19,214 nt of DNA from an uncultured Eubacteriales bacterium (GTDB lineage Bacteria; Bacillota; Clostridia; Oscillospirales; Oscillospiraceae): contig USEU01000041.1 in assembly GCA_900553805.1 (NCBI GenBank), positions 1 to 19,214 on the forward strand, written 5' to 3'. The notes under the pieces were generated by a model. It was not told the DNA's origin. It did not search any database and saw nothing but the letters and a program-made list of their open reading frames with translations. This document shows positions 1-6,782 of the stretch, in pieces (the first letter of the stretch is position 1; each line of letters begins with the position of its first letter). Position numbers and translations under genes: made by a program.

Positions 1-33
1 TACAGTATACCTTCGTTTTCCAAACTTTGAATT

Positions 34-90
34 GAGCCAAAAATCCAGGCTGGGGTTTCTTGCCAAATTGTGCGGTGTTGCCCAAAAAAA
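34..90 (+). repeat. Dispersed repeat, left copy
   Basis: An AT-rich block ending in AATTGTGCGGTGTTGCCC (66-83), followed by seven A residues (84-90). The same core, AATTGCGCGGTGTTGCCC, plus one T and A7, lies on the opposite strand at 19157-19182. Weaker similarity (CAAAAA, then GGCTG-G-GG) extends about 30 bases further outward, so each copy is probably at least 50 bases long. It ends three bases before the -35 box of the azlC promoter. I see no transposase. A small dispersed (MITE- or REP-like) element is an inference. Confidence 0.6.
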
Positions 91-92
91 CC

Positions 93-121
93 TTGACGCC
101 ATTCCCCGAACGTTGTATAGT
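93..121 (+). promoter_or_regulatory. Promoter for azlCD
   Basis: TTGACG (93-98), a 17-base spacer and TATAGT (116-121) give a good sigma-A type promoter pointing at azlC. The A7 tract of the repeat ends three bases upstream and could act as an UP-like element. The predicted transcript starts near 128, leaving a leader of about 45 bases. Confidence 0.65.
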
Positions 122-174
122 AATACGACTATCCTTTCTTCGGAAGAAGCAGCAAGAGAAGTGAACAGAGAATC

Positions 175-876
175 ATGAACAAAGAAGAATATACCCTGGG
201 TATCCGCCGTGGTCTGCCGGTGGGGCTGGGGTATTTTTCCGTCAGCTTCGGCTTCGGCGCGATGGCCGTGTCCAAGGGCCTGAGCGTGGCCCAGGCCACG
301 CTGATCTCCGCCAGCAATCTGACCAGCGCCGGGCAGTTCGCCGGGCTGACCACCATCGTTGAGAATTCCGGCCTGTGGATGATGATTTTGACCCAGCTGA
401 TCATCAACAGCCGCTACGCCCTGATGAGCCTTGCCCTGAGCCAGAAAATGGGGCAGCAGATCGGGCTGCTTCCCCGGCTGCTGATCGCCTTTTTCAATAC
501 GGACGAGGTGTTTGCCCTGGCCATGGCCCGGGAGCACACGCTGACGGTCCCCTTCCTCTACGGCCTGGGCCTGCTGCCCATGGCGGGCTGGGTCAGCGGC
601 ACCCTGTTCGGCGCGCTGGCCGGGTCCATTCTGCCTCTGTCCATCCGCACGGCCCTGGGGGTCATGCTCTACGGCATGTTCATTGCTATCATCATTCCCC
701 CGGCCAAGAAGGAGCGCCCGGTGGCCCTTGCGGCGCTGCTGGCGCTGATCCTCAGCAGCCTGTTTGCCTGGGTGCCCGCCCTGCAAAAGGCCCCCAAGGG
801 CACGCCCATCGTCATCTGCACCGTGGCCGCTGCCGCGCTGTGCGCCTGGCTGTTCCCCGTGGAGGAAGAAAAATGA
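175..876 (+). CDS. azlC: AzlC family branched-chain amino acid export permease
   Basis: This is the large subunit of the two-component AzlCD exporter, known in Bacillus for efflux of branched-chain amino acids and their analogues; the substrate here is inferred from the family. The 233 residues are mostly hydrophobic, with several membrane segments. The N-terminal part carries the family block around FGFGAMAVSKGLS and SAGQFAGLT. The length is normal for AzlC. The stop codon overlaps the azlD start as ATGA (873-876), showing translational coupling. The start at 175 has only a weak purine-rich sequence upstream (AGAGAAG, AGAGAA), so it rests mainly on family length. A promoter lies at 93-121. 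Confidence 0.93.
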   Translation: MNKEEYTLGIRRGLPVGLGYFSVSFGFGAMAVSKGLSVAQATLISASNLTSAGQFAGLTTIVENSGLWMMILTQLIINSRYALMSLALSQKMGQQIGLLPRLLIAFFNTDEVFALAMAREHTLTVPFLYGLGLLPMAGWVSGTLFGALAGSILPLSIRTALGVMLYGMFIAIIIPPAKKERPVALAALLALILSSLFAWVPALQKAPKGTPIVICTVAAAALCAWLFPVEEEK

Positions 877-1184
877 ATATCTATATCTACATCGCCGCCA
901 TGGCGCTGACTACCTATCTGGTGCGGATGCTGCCGCTGACGGTGTTCCGCAAGCCCATTCGGAGCCGGTTCTTCCGCTCCTTCCTGCACTATGTTCCCTA
1001 TGCCTGCTTGGCGGCCATGACCTTTCCCTCCATTTTGCAGGACACCGCCTCTGTGCTCAGCGGTGCGGCAGCCCTGGCGGTGGCCATCGTGCTGGCCTAC
1101 CTGAACCAGAGCCTGATCGTGGTGGCCCTGGCCAGCTCCGCGGCGGTATTCCTGGTGGAGCGCCTGCTGGGTCTGCCCATTTGA
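873..1184 (+). CDS. azlD: AzlD family small subunit of the branched-chain amino acid exporter
   Basis: The 103-residue protein opens with a hydrophobic helix (IYIYIAAMALTTYLVRMLP). The motif TYLVRMLPL, followed by FRKPIRSRFFRSFLHYVPYA, is typical of AzlD proteins; two or three more hydrophobic helices follow. It is expected to form the membrane complex with AzlC. The start codon sits inside the azlC stop region (ATGA), and the SD-like GGAGGAAG lies within the end of azlC (860-868). The length matches the family (about 100-110 residues). No convincing terminator follows; only a weak AGC-rich pairing and a T5 run near 1228-1232 are visible. Confidence 0.92.
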   Translation: MNIYIYIAAMALTTYLVRMLPLTVFRKPIRSRFFRSFLHYVPYACLAAMTFPSILQDTASVLSGAAALAVAIVLAYLNQSLIVVALASSAAVFLVERLLGLPI

Positions 1185-1252
1185 TAAAAGCTCCCGGCCC
1201 AGGATGATCGAGCGGCGCTTCCTTAAGTTTTTCTTACATTTCCCCAAAATCG

Positions 1253-1281
1253 TTGACATTTCCCCCGGTATCTGGTATACA
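1253..1281 (+). promoter_or_regulatory. Promoter for mntP
   Basis: A perfect -35 TTGACA (1253-1258), a 17-base spacer and TATACA (1276-1281) form a near-consensus vegetative promoter. Transcription should begin near 1288, giving a leader of about 70 bases before mntP. Confidence 0.8.
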
Positions 1282-1287
1282 GTACAT

Positions 1288-1358
1288 CCATGATGCGCCG
1301 GGCGGAGAAACAATAAACGGCGCGGATATTCCCCTCCGCGCTGAACGGAGGAAACTTT
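1288..1358 (+). promoter_or_regulatory. Structured mntP leader with alternative stems and a coverable SD
   Basis: Three perfect stems can be drawn, and neighbouring ones exclude each other. Stem A pairs GCGCCG (1295-1300) with CGGCGC (1318-1323). Stem B pairs GCGCGGA (1320-1326) with TCCGCGC (1335-1341). Stem C pairs CCTCCG (1333-1338) with CGGAGG (1346-1351), which is the Shine-Dalgarno of mntP. A and C can coexist, with the SD closed; B excludes both and frees the SD. This looks like a translational switch. I do not find the conserved loops of the yybP-ykoY manganese riboswitch. The function is inferred. Confidence 0.4.
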
Positions 1359-1922
1359 ATGGGATTTCTGGGCATACTGTTGTTGGGAATCGGACTGAGC
1401 ATGGACGCCTTCGCGGTGTCGGTGTGCAAGGGGCTGGCGGTGCGCCGGGCGGATGTGAAAACCGCACTGGTCTGCGGCGCGTGGTTCGGCTTCTTCCAGA
1501 TGCTGATGCCTCTGATCGGCTATTACCTGGGCCGGATGTTTGCCGAGGCCATCCAGGCGGTGGACCACTGGGTCGCCTTTGGCCTTCTGGTGCTGGTGGG
1601 CGGCAACATGATCAAGGAATCGCTGGACAAGTCCGAGGAGACATCGACCCCCGACCTGTCCTTTAAGGCCATGCTGCCCCTGGCGGTGGCCACCTCCATT
1701 GACGCGCTGGCCGTGGGCATCTCCCTGGCCATGACGGCGGAGGTGTCCATCTGGACCGGCGTGGGCCTGATCGGCGCGACCACCTTCATCCTCAGCGCCG
1801 TGGGCGTGACCATCGGCGGCATCTTCGGCAACAAGTTCGAGAAAAAGGCGGAATTCCTGGGCGGCGCGGTGCTGATCCTGCTGGGCTGCAAGATCCTGCT
1901 GGAAAGTCTGGGCATCCTGTAA
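1359..1922 (+). CDS. mntP: Manganese efflux pump MntP
   Basis: MntP exports Mn2+ (and sometimes other divalent metals) across the cytoplasmic membrane and protects against metal excess. The 187-residue protein has the normal family length and six hydrophobic segments arranged as two related halves. The paired motifs GLSMDAFAVSVCKGL (around Asp16) and SIDALAVGISLAM (around Asp115) carry the membrane aspartates known to matter for transport. A GGAGG at 1347-1351 sits seven bases before the start. The gene has its own strong promoter and a structured leader, so it is probably controlled apart from azlCD. A small hairpin follows the stop. Confidence 0.95.
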   Translation: MGFLGILLLGIGLSMDAFAVSVCKGLAVRRADVKTALVCGAWFGFFQMLMPLIGYYLGRMFAEAIQAVDHWVAFGLLVLVGGNMIKESLDKSEETSTPDLSFKAMLPLAVATSIDALAVGISLAMTAEVSIWTGVGLIGATTFILSAVGVTIGGIFGNKFEKKAEFLGGAVLILLGCKILLESLGIL

Positions 1923-1924
1923 TC

Positions 1925-1945
1925 AGGCGTGAGGGCACGCCTTTC
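1925..1945 (+). terminator. Weak terminator after mntP
   Basis: AGGCGTG (1925-1931) pairs with CACGCCT (1936-1942) around a four-base loop, but only three T residues follow. It may end mntP transcription partially; some read-through into the lipoprotein gene is likely. Confidence 0.4.
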
Positions 1946-1989
1946 CCGCCCCGCCGCGTCCATATCACCTTCCAGAAAGGAAAACGAAT

Positions 1990-2499
1990 ATGAAAAAACT
2001 GATCGCAATCGCACTGGCGGCGCTGCTGGCGCTGTCCGTGTCCGGCTGTGCCAAGAAGGAAGCGGGCGGCGTGGACGGCACCACGTCGGAGATCATCGAT
2101 AAGATCTATGCCAACCACGCCTCCATGGACCTGCATGTGGATACCATGGAGCTTGACGTGACGGATGCCGACGCCGTGGCCTATAACACCGGCTTGACTT
2201 CCGGCGAAAAGCTCAGCCAGGCCAGCGTTTCCGAGGCAATGATGAGCCAGGCATATTCCCTGGTGGTGCTGCGGGTGAAGAACGCCGCCGACGCGGCCCA
2301 AGTGGCCAGGGACGTTTACGACAATGTGAACACCCGCAAGTGGATCTGCGTGGAGGCGGACACCAAGACCGTGATGTACTCCGGGGACGTGGTGGTGCTG
2401 TTCATGGTGGATTCCGGCTTTGACGATGTGGCCAGCGTGGAGTCCATCCAGGAGGCATTCAAAGTCGTCTGCAATGGAAATGTGACCATTGTCGGGTAA
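1990..2499 (+). CDS. DUF4358-type lipoprotein
   Basis: The 169-residue protein starts with a lipoprotein signal peptide: MKK, a hydrophobic core and the lipobox VSGC with Cys20. It is therefore predicted to be lipid-anchored on the outer face of the membrane. The mature part (TSEIIDKIYAN... to ...ESIQEAFKVV) has the pattern of DUF4358 proteins, small clostridial lipoproteins of unknown function. From memory these often sit beside MBOAT and DHHW genes, as here; that association is recalled, not computed. An AAAGGA SD precedes the start. I see no separate promoter, so it may be read from mntP. A strong terminator-like hairpin follows. Confidence 0.8.
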   Translation: MKKLIAIALAALLALSVSGCAKKEAGGVDGTTSEIIDKIYANHASMDLHVDTMELDVTDADAVAYNTGLTSGEKLSQASVSEAMMSQAYSLVVLRVKNAADAAQVARDVYDNVNTRKWICVEADTKTVMYSGDVVVLFMVDSGFDDVASVESIQEAFKVVCNGNVTIVG

Positions 2500-2526
2500 A
2501 GAAGGATCTCTGAATCGGGTAAAATA

Positions 2527-2560
2527 AACGGCAGCGACCCATGGGCCGCTGTCGTTTTTT
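2527..2560 (+). terminator. Intrinsic terminator directly upstream of the MBOAT gene
   Basis: AACGGCAGCG (2527-2536) pairs with CGCTGTCGTT (2547-2556), ten base pairs with one G-U, and a T6 run ends at 2560. The SD AAGGAG of the MBOAT gene begins at the very next base. It either ends the lipoprotein transcript or sits in the MBOAT leader as a regulated attenuator. No clear promoter lies between it and the MBOAT start; a TAAAAT at 2520-2525 has no matching -35. Confidence 0.75.
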
Positions 2561-2574
2561 AAGGAGTTGGGGTA

Positions 2575-3954
2575 ATGCTGTTTTCCGGGCTGACGTTTCT
2601 GTACGGGTTCCTTCCCGCGGTGCTGGCGCTGTATTTTCCTGCGCCGAAAAAACTGAAAAACGGGGTGCTGCTTCTGGCCAGCCTTTTTTTCTACGCCTGG
2701 GGGGAGCCGAGACTGGCATGGCTGATGCTTGTGACCATCGGGGTATTCTACCTGTGCGGACTGGCCATTGGCAGAGCCAAAAGCGGCAAGGCGAAAAAGG
2801 CGTGGCTGATCGCCGCGGCGACGGCGGGCGTGGGGCTGCTGGCGGTATTCAAGTACGCGGACTTTTTCATCGGTTCTTTCAATGCCGTCACCGGCCTGAG
2901 TATCCCGCTACTGCGCCTGACGCTGCCCATCGGCATCAGCTTTTATACCTTCCAGTGCGTCAGCTATGCGGCGGATGTATACCGGGGAGATGCCGCGCCC
3001 CAGCGGGATCTGGTTTCCTTTGGCTGCTATGTCGCGCTCTTTCCCCAGCTGATCGCCGGCCCCATCGTCCGCTATCCCCAGGTGGCCCGGGAACTGGAAA
3101 CGCGGACGCACACGGCGCAGGATCTTACCCTAGGGCTGCGCCGCTTCCTGTTCGGACTGGGGAAAAAGGTGCTGCTGGCCAACCAGCTGGGGGAGCTGAC
3201 GGCCCTTTACCGCGCCTCTGACGAAAAATCCGTGCTCTTCTGTTGGTTGTACGCCGCCGCCTTTACCCTGCAGATCTATTTTGATTTTTCCGGCTATTCG
3301 GATATGGCCATCGGTCTGGGCCGCATCTTCGGCTTCCGCTTCCCGGAGAATTTTGACTATCCCTATCTGTCCCGCAGCGTCACGGAATTCTGGCGACGCT
3401 GGCACATGACCCTGGGCGGCTGGTTCCGGGACTACGTGTATATCCCTCTGGGCGGCAGCCGGGTGGGGAGATGGCGCTGGCTGCGGAATATCCTGATCGT
3501 GTGGATGCTGACGGGCCTCTGGCACGGGGCAAGCTGGAATTTTGTGCTGTGGGGCCTGGTATTTGCGGCTCTCCTGATCCTGGAAAAGCTGGCTCCGGGG
3601 CTTGCTCGCCTGCCCGCACTCCCGGCCCGGCTCTATGTGATGGGGGCGGTGACCCTCAGCTTTGTGCTGTTCAATGCCGAGGGCCTGGGCCAGGCGGGGC
3701 AGGACCTTGCCGGGCTTTTCGGCCTGGCGGGACTGCCGGGGGTGACGGCGCAGAGCCTGTATCAGCTGCGCAGCTTCGCGGTGCTGCTCCTGGCCGGTAT
3801 CCTGGGGGCGACGCCCTGGCCGAAGCGCTGGGGGGAGGCCCTTCTGCGGCGACGGCCCTGGCTTCAGACGCTGGCGATGATCGCCATGCTGCTGCTGTGC
3901 ACGGCCTGCCTGGTGGACGGGTCCTTTAACCCCTTCCTCTATTTTCGGTTTTAA
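2575..3954 (+). CDS. MBOAT family O-acyltransferase (AlgI/DltB-like)
   Basis: Membrane-bound O-acyltransferases move acyl groups, usually acetyl, from the cytoplasm onto an extracytoplasmic polymer. The 459 residues contain about ten hydrophobic segments. Family landmarks are present in order: FPQLIAGPIVRYPQV (156-170), FDFSGYSDMAIGLGR (236-250), EFWRRWHMTLGGWFRDYVYI (271-290) and LTGLWHGASWNF (312-323). His317 is the invariant MBOAT histidine. The length fits the AlgI/PatA branch. The DHHW gene starts 12 bases after the stop with its own AAGGAGG, so the two form an operon. The polymer substrate cannot be read from sequence; a surface polysaccharide, peptidoglycan or teichoic-acid-like polymer is possible. 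Confidence 0.93.
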   Translation: MLFSGLTFLYGFLPAVLALYFPAPKKLKNGVLLLASLFFYAWGEPRLAWLMLVTIGVFYLCGLAIGRAKSGKAKKAWLIAAATAGVGLLAVFKYADFFIGSFNAVTGLSIPLLRLTLPIGISFYTFQCVSYAADVYRGDAAPQRDLVSFGCYVALFPQLIAGPIVRYPQVARELETRTHTAQDLTLGLRRFLFGLGKKVLLANQLGELTALYRASDEKSVLFCWLYAAAFTLQIYFDFSGYSDMAIGLGRIFGFRFPENFDYPYLSRSVTEFWRRWHMTLGGWFRDYVYIPLGGSRVGRWRWLRNILIVWMLTGLWHGASWNFVLWGLVFAALLILEKLAPGLARLPALPARLYVMGAVTLSFVLFNAEGLGQAGQDLAGLFGLAGLPGVTAQSLYQLRSFAVLLLAGILGATPWPKRWGEALLRRRPWLQTLAMIAMLLLCTACLVDGSFNPFLYFRF

Positions 3955-3966
3955 GGAGGCGGCGCA

Positions 3967-5049
3967 ATGAAAAAACTGAAATTCTGCCTGCCGGTGCTGC
4001 TGCTCTGGCTGAGCCTGACGGCGGCCCTGTGGCTGATGCCCCAAAGAGAAATCTCCAACGCGGAGCGCCGCAGGCTCCAGCAGCTGCCTCAGGCCAGTGC
4101 GGCCAGTGTCCTGGATGGCCGCTTTATGAGCCAGCTGGAGCGCTTCTGCCAGGATCAGTTCCCCCTGCGGGATCCCTTTCGCCGCCTGAAGGCGTATTTC
4201 AGCTACGGCCTGGCTCACCGGCTGGATAACAACGGCATCTATCTTGTAGGCGGCAGCGCCGCCCAGCTGGAATACCCCCTGAGCCGGTCCTCGGTGGACC
4301 GGGCAGCGGAGAAGTTTCAGAGGATCTACGACCAGTACCTCAGCGGCAGCGGAAAGATCGTATTCAGTGTGGTGCCGGACAAGGGCTATTATCTGGCTGC
4401 CCCCAACGGCTACCCCGCTATGGACTATGACGCTCTGTTCGATGCCTTCCGGGCGATCCCCTGGGCACAGTATGTGGATATTACCCCAAGCCTGACCGCC
4501 GCTTCCTACTACGCCACCGACCTGCACTGGCGGCAGGAGTGCCTGACGGACACGGCGGCGCTGCTGGCGCAGGCCCTGGGGGCGGATATTCAGGACAGCT
4601 ACACCCCGGAGGCGGTGGAGCGCCCCTTCTACGGCGTTTATTACGGCCAGGCGGCGCTGCCCCTGACGCCGGATACCATCTGGCTGCTGAAAAGCGACAC
4701 CCTGCGCAGCTGCACGGTGCACAATTTTGAAACAGGGGAGACGGCTCATGTCTATGACGAGACAAAGCTCACCAGCCGGGACCTGTACGACATATTTCTC
4801 TGCGGCCCCGCCTCGGTGCTGACGGTGGAGAACCCCGCTGCCGGTACGGACCGGGAGCTGATCATCTTCCGGGATTCCTTCGCCAGCAGCCTGGCCCCGC
4901 TGCTGCTCCCGGGCTACGCCAGGATCACCCTCATCGACTTACGCTATGTTTCTTCGGAGCAGCTGGGGGATTACGTCGACTTTGGCGATCAGGATGTCTT
5001 GTTCCTGTACAGCACCCTGGTACTGAATCAAAGCAGTATGCTCAAGTAA
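3967..5049 (+). CDS. DHHW/AlgX-J-like extracytoplasmic acyltransfer partner
   Basis: The 360-residue protein has one N-terminal membrane segment (about 5-24), then an extracellular domain. It carries DHHW-family marks: QFPLRDPFRRLKAYF (64-78), NNGIYL (88-93), ATDLHWRQE (183-191) and ELIIFRDSFASSLAPLL (297-313). In the related AlgJ/AlgX SGNH-like fold, the serine of the DSF motif (Ser304 here) and the D-x-H pair (Asp185, His187) form the acetyl-transfer site. The family motif DHHW reads DLHW here; the second histidine, which would be catalytic, is kept. It probably completes polymer O-acetylation begun by the MBOAT protein. A bidirectional terminator follows. The acceptor polymer is unknown. 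Confidence 0.88.
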   Translation: MKKLKFCLPVLLLWLSLTAALWLMPQREISNAERRRLQQLPQASAASVLDGRFMSQLERFCQDQFPLRDPFRRLKAYFSYGLAHRLDNNGIYLVGGSAAQLEYPLSRSSVDRAAEKFQRIYDQYLSGSGKIVFSVVPDKGYYLAAPNGYPAMDYDALFDAFRAIPWAQYVDITPSLTAASYYATDLHWRQECLTDTAALLAQALGADIQDSYTPEAVERPFYGVYYGQAALPLTPDTIWLLKSDTLRSCTVHNFETGETAHVYDETKLTSRDLYDIFLCGPASVLTVENPAAGTDRELIIFRDSFASSLAPLLLPGYARITLIDLRYVSSEQLGDYVDFGDQDVLFLYSTLVLNQSSMLK

Positions 5050-5074
5050 CGAAATGCCCATTGTAGGCGACGCC

Positions 5075-5116
5075 GAAAAAACTGCTGCACTCCAAGCGGG
5101 GTGCAGCAGCGTTTTT
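5075..5116. terminator. Bidirectional terminator between convergent genes
   Basis: CTGCTGCACTCC (5082-5093) pairs with GGGGTGCAGCAG (5098-5109), twelve pairs with one G-U, around an AAGC loop. T5 (5112-5116) follows on the plus strand, and A6 (5076-5081) precedes it, giving a U tract on the minus strand. It serves both the DHHW gene and the minus-strand LRR gene, whose stop codon overlaps the T tract. Confidence 0.9.
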
Positions 5117-6681
5117 CATTGCATGTAGGGCTTGCCCAGATAATCGCGCATGTCATAGTAGTTTTGCAGGTTGCGCCAGCCGTGGCCGCTGGCCGTGCTG
5201 GGATTGTCGGTGACCACCCGAGTGTCCGGCAGGGCCGCGATCAGCTCCTGCTGTTCGGCATAGCTGCGGTCGGGCACCCAGAGATTCTTCAGCCAGGTCA
5301 TTTGAGTCAGCGGCTCGATGCTGTTTGTGACCATGTGGTCGCCCACGTTCAGATCCTCCAGAGCGGTACAGCCGAGCAGAGGCGTATAGTCGTGGACGAT
5401 GCCGTGGTCCAGCTCCAGATAGACCAGCTCCTTGCAGTTTTCCAGCGGTGTGATGTCCTTTACCTGGGTCCAGGCCAGGATCAGGTATTTCAGGTGGGGC
5501 ATGTAGGCGGCAAAATCAACGGTCTCCACGGTGGAGTGGCCCAGGTCGATGCACACCATATCCTCGCAGTAGCGTAGGTTGTAGACGTTGTCCTCCTGGA
5601 AGTAATACTCGCCCTGGTCGATGGGCATGAACTTTGTCTCGTCGGTGCGGGCCTTGCACAGCGGGGAGAAGACCACCGTCCAAACCACCTTATACTGATC
5701 GCGCACCTCGTCCCGGTAGGCAGCCATGTCGTCGTTTTCAATGCCGGTGCTGTCCACGATCAGCTTTTGCAGATCGGGGAACAGGGAGGCCAGCTGCTTG
5801 GCGTCCTCAATGGTGCCGATGGGCTGGTTGGAGATGTCCACCTCGGTGGCATTGTCCAGGAAGGTATTGCCGAACACCTCCACATCCCAGTGGATCTCCA
5901 CGTTGGGATATTCCGCCCGCAGGGCGGTCAGCTCCCGGTTGTCTGCCTGGGGATTGTGGATGGTCAGGGATGTCAGGTTCGGCATGGCGGCCAGACCCAC
6001 CGAAAGCTCCTGGTACTGCGCCCCGGTGACGGTCAGCTCCTGGGTGTCGGCGGAGAATTCCGTCCCGGCAATGCTGGTCAGATAGTCCACCTCCCACTGG
6101 GGGTGCTGCTGCTCCAGCTGACGCAACAGTGTAAATTCCTTGCAGCCGCGGCCGTCCACCCGGGTCAGCCGGGGCAACAGCTCCAGCAGGCGGACATCCT
6201 CCTGGCTCAGGGAGGTCAGAGTCACCATGGTGGTGTCGGGGGAATAGCGCTCCCCCGCAATGGGAATGGAGAAGCGGAACTCCACGTCGGGGTATTGCAG
6301 ATAGGCCTCCCTCAGGGCGCTGTAATCGGTGCAGCTCTGGGCGTTCACTGCCTTCAGATCGGGCAGATAGGCCAGCGCGGCCACGTCGGAGGGCTGAAAC
6401 TGGGTCACGGTGATCTCCTGGGAATCGCTGTCAAAATAGCCGCCGGACAGGGGAACGCTCCAAAGGATCTGCGTTCCCGGCATCCGCCAGCCGAGGGTGT
6501 CGTGCTCCTCCAGGGTAATGGCGCGGTCACGCAGGTCAAGCGATGCCCGGTTCCGGGGGAAAAGCTGCCAACCCATGACCACATAATTTTTCAAAATAAA
6601 ATAGCTGGCTGCTAAAATAACGACCAATGCGATCACCAGAACAGCCGCAATGATCGTGCCGATAAGATGTCTGTTTTGCAT
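5116..6681 (-). CDS. Membrane-anchored leucine-rich-repeat protein with four ~63-residue repeats
   Basis: The 521-residue protein begins with a membrane anchor (about 8-31), so most of it is predicted outside the cell. Residues 73-332 contain four degenerate units with conserved glycines at 80, 143, 206 and 271 (spacing 63, 63, 65). Units have a (S/A)G-x2-(Y/F)-x-D-x4-(I/V/L)-T-like strand, a PxL step and a YP-x-VE-like end. Residues 370-470 hold clearer leucine-rich repeats (LKYLILAWTQVKDITPLENC, LVYLELDHG, LEDLNVGDH). A domain for ligand or protein binding is likely; no catalytic motif is seen. A start 15 codons upstream (6726) is possible, but AAAAGGAG seven bases before 6681 favours the shorter form. 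It has its own promoter. Confidence 0.82.
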   Translation of the reverse strand: MQNRHLIGTIIAAVLVIALVVILAASYFILKNYVVMGWQLFPRNRASLDLRDRAITLEEHDTLGWRMPGTQILWSVPLSGGYFDSDSQEITVTQFQPSDVAALAYLPDLKAVNAQSCTDYSALREAYLQYPDVEFRFSIPIAGERYSPDTTMVTLTSLSQEDVRLLELLPRLTRVDGRGCKEFTLLRQLEQQHPQWEVDYLTSIAGTEFSADTQELTVTGAQYQELSVGLAAMPNLTSLTIHNPQADNRELTALRAEYPNVEIHWDVEVFGNTFLDNATEVDISNQPIGTIEDAKQLASLFPDLQKLIVDSTGIENDDMAAYRDEVRDQYKVVWTVVFSPLCKARTDETKFMPIDQGEYYFQEDNVYNLRYCEDMVCIDLGHSTVETVDFAAYMPHLKYLILAWTQVKDITPLENCKELVYLELDHGIVHDYTPLLGCTALEDLNVGDHMVTNSIEPLTQMTWLKNLWVPDRSYAEQQELIAALPDTRVVTDNPSTASGHGWRNLQNYYDMRDYLGKPYMQ

Positions 6682-6688
6682 GGAGCTT

Positions 6689-6696
6689 CTCCTTTT
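6689..6696 (-). promoter_or_regulatory. SD that decides the LRR gene start
   Basis: On the minus strand AAAAGGAG lies seven bases before the ATG at 6681. The alternative ATG at 6726 would lie at about the predicted transcription start and has no such site. Confidence 0.75.
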
Positions 6697-6707
6697 CACG
6701 CCGGAAT

Positions 6708-6730
6708 AAACATGGATATTATGCATGTTT
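6708..6730. promoter_or_regulatory. Operator-like inverted repeat over the LRR -10 box
   Basis: AAACATG (6708-6714) and CATGTTT (6724-6730) form a perfect seven-base inverted repeat with a nine-base spacer. The spacer contains the -10 hexamer. A dimeric repressor could bind here and block transcription. No regulator gene in the window is an obvious partner. Confidence 0.4.
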
Positions 6731-6746
6731 TGACGGGAAAAGTCAA
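6718..6746 (-). promoter_or_regulatory. Promoter for the LRR gene
   Basis: On the minus strand TTGACT (6741-6746), a 17-base spacer and CATAAT (6718-6723) form a good promoter, placed between the ParB-like gene and the LRR gene. It implies a transcript independent of the ParB-like gene. Confidence 0.6.
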
Positions 6747-6782
6747 GGGCGGCAGGAGAAATAAAGGGGCACGGGCGGGGTG

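Noticed and set aside
121..130. TAATACGACT, the first ten bases of a T7 RNA polymerase promoter
   Set aside because: The match stops after ten bases (ATCCTTTC follows instead of CACTATAG). It overlaps an ordinary -10 region, and no phage gene is present.
375..872. Upstream extension of the azlD reading frame through azlC
   Set aside because: The extension is out of frame with azlC and has shadow-type composition; AzlD proteins are about 100 residues, matching the start at 873.
1240..1358. yybP-ykoY manganese riboswitch before mntP
   Set aside because: The expected class by gene context, but I could not find its conserved loop sequences and the leader is short. I therefore call only an unassigned structured leader.
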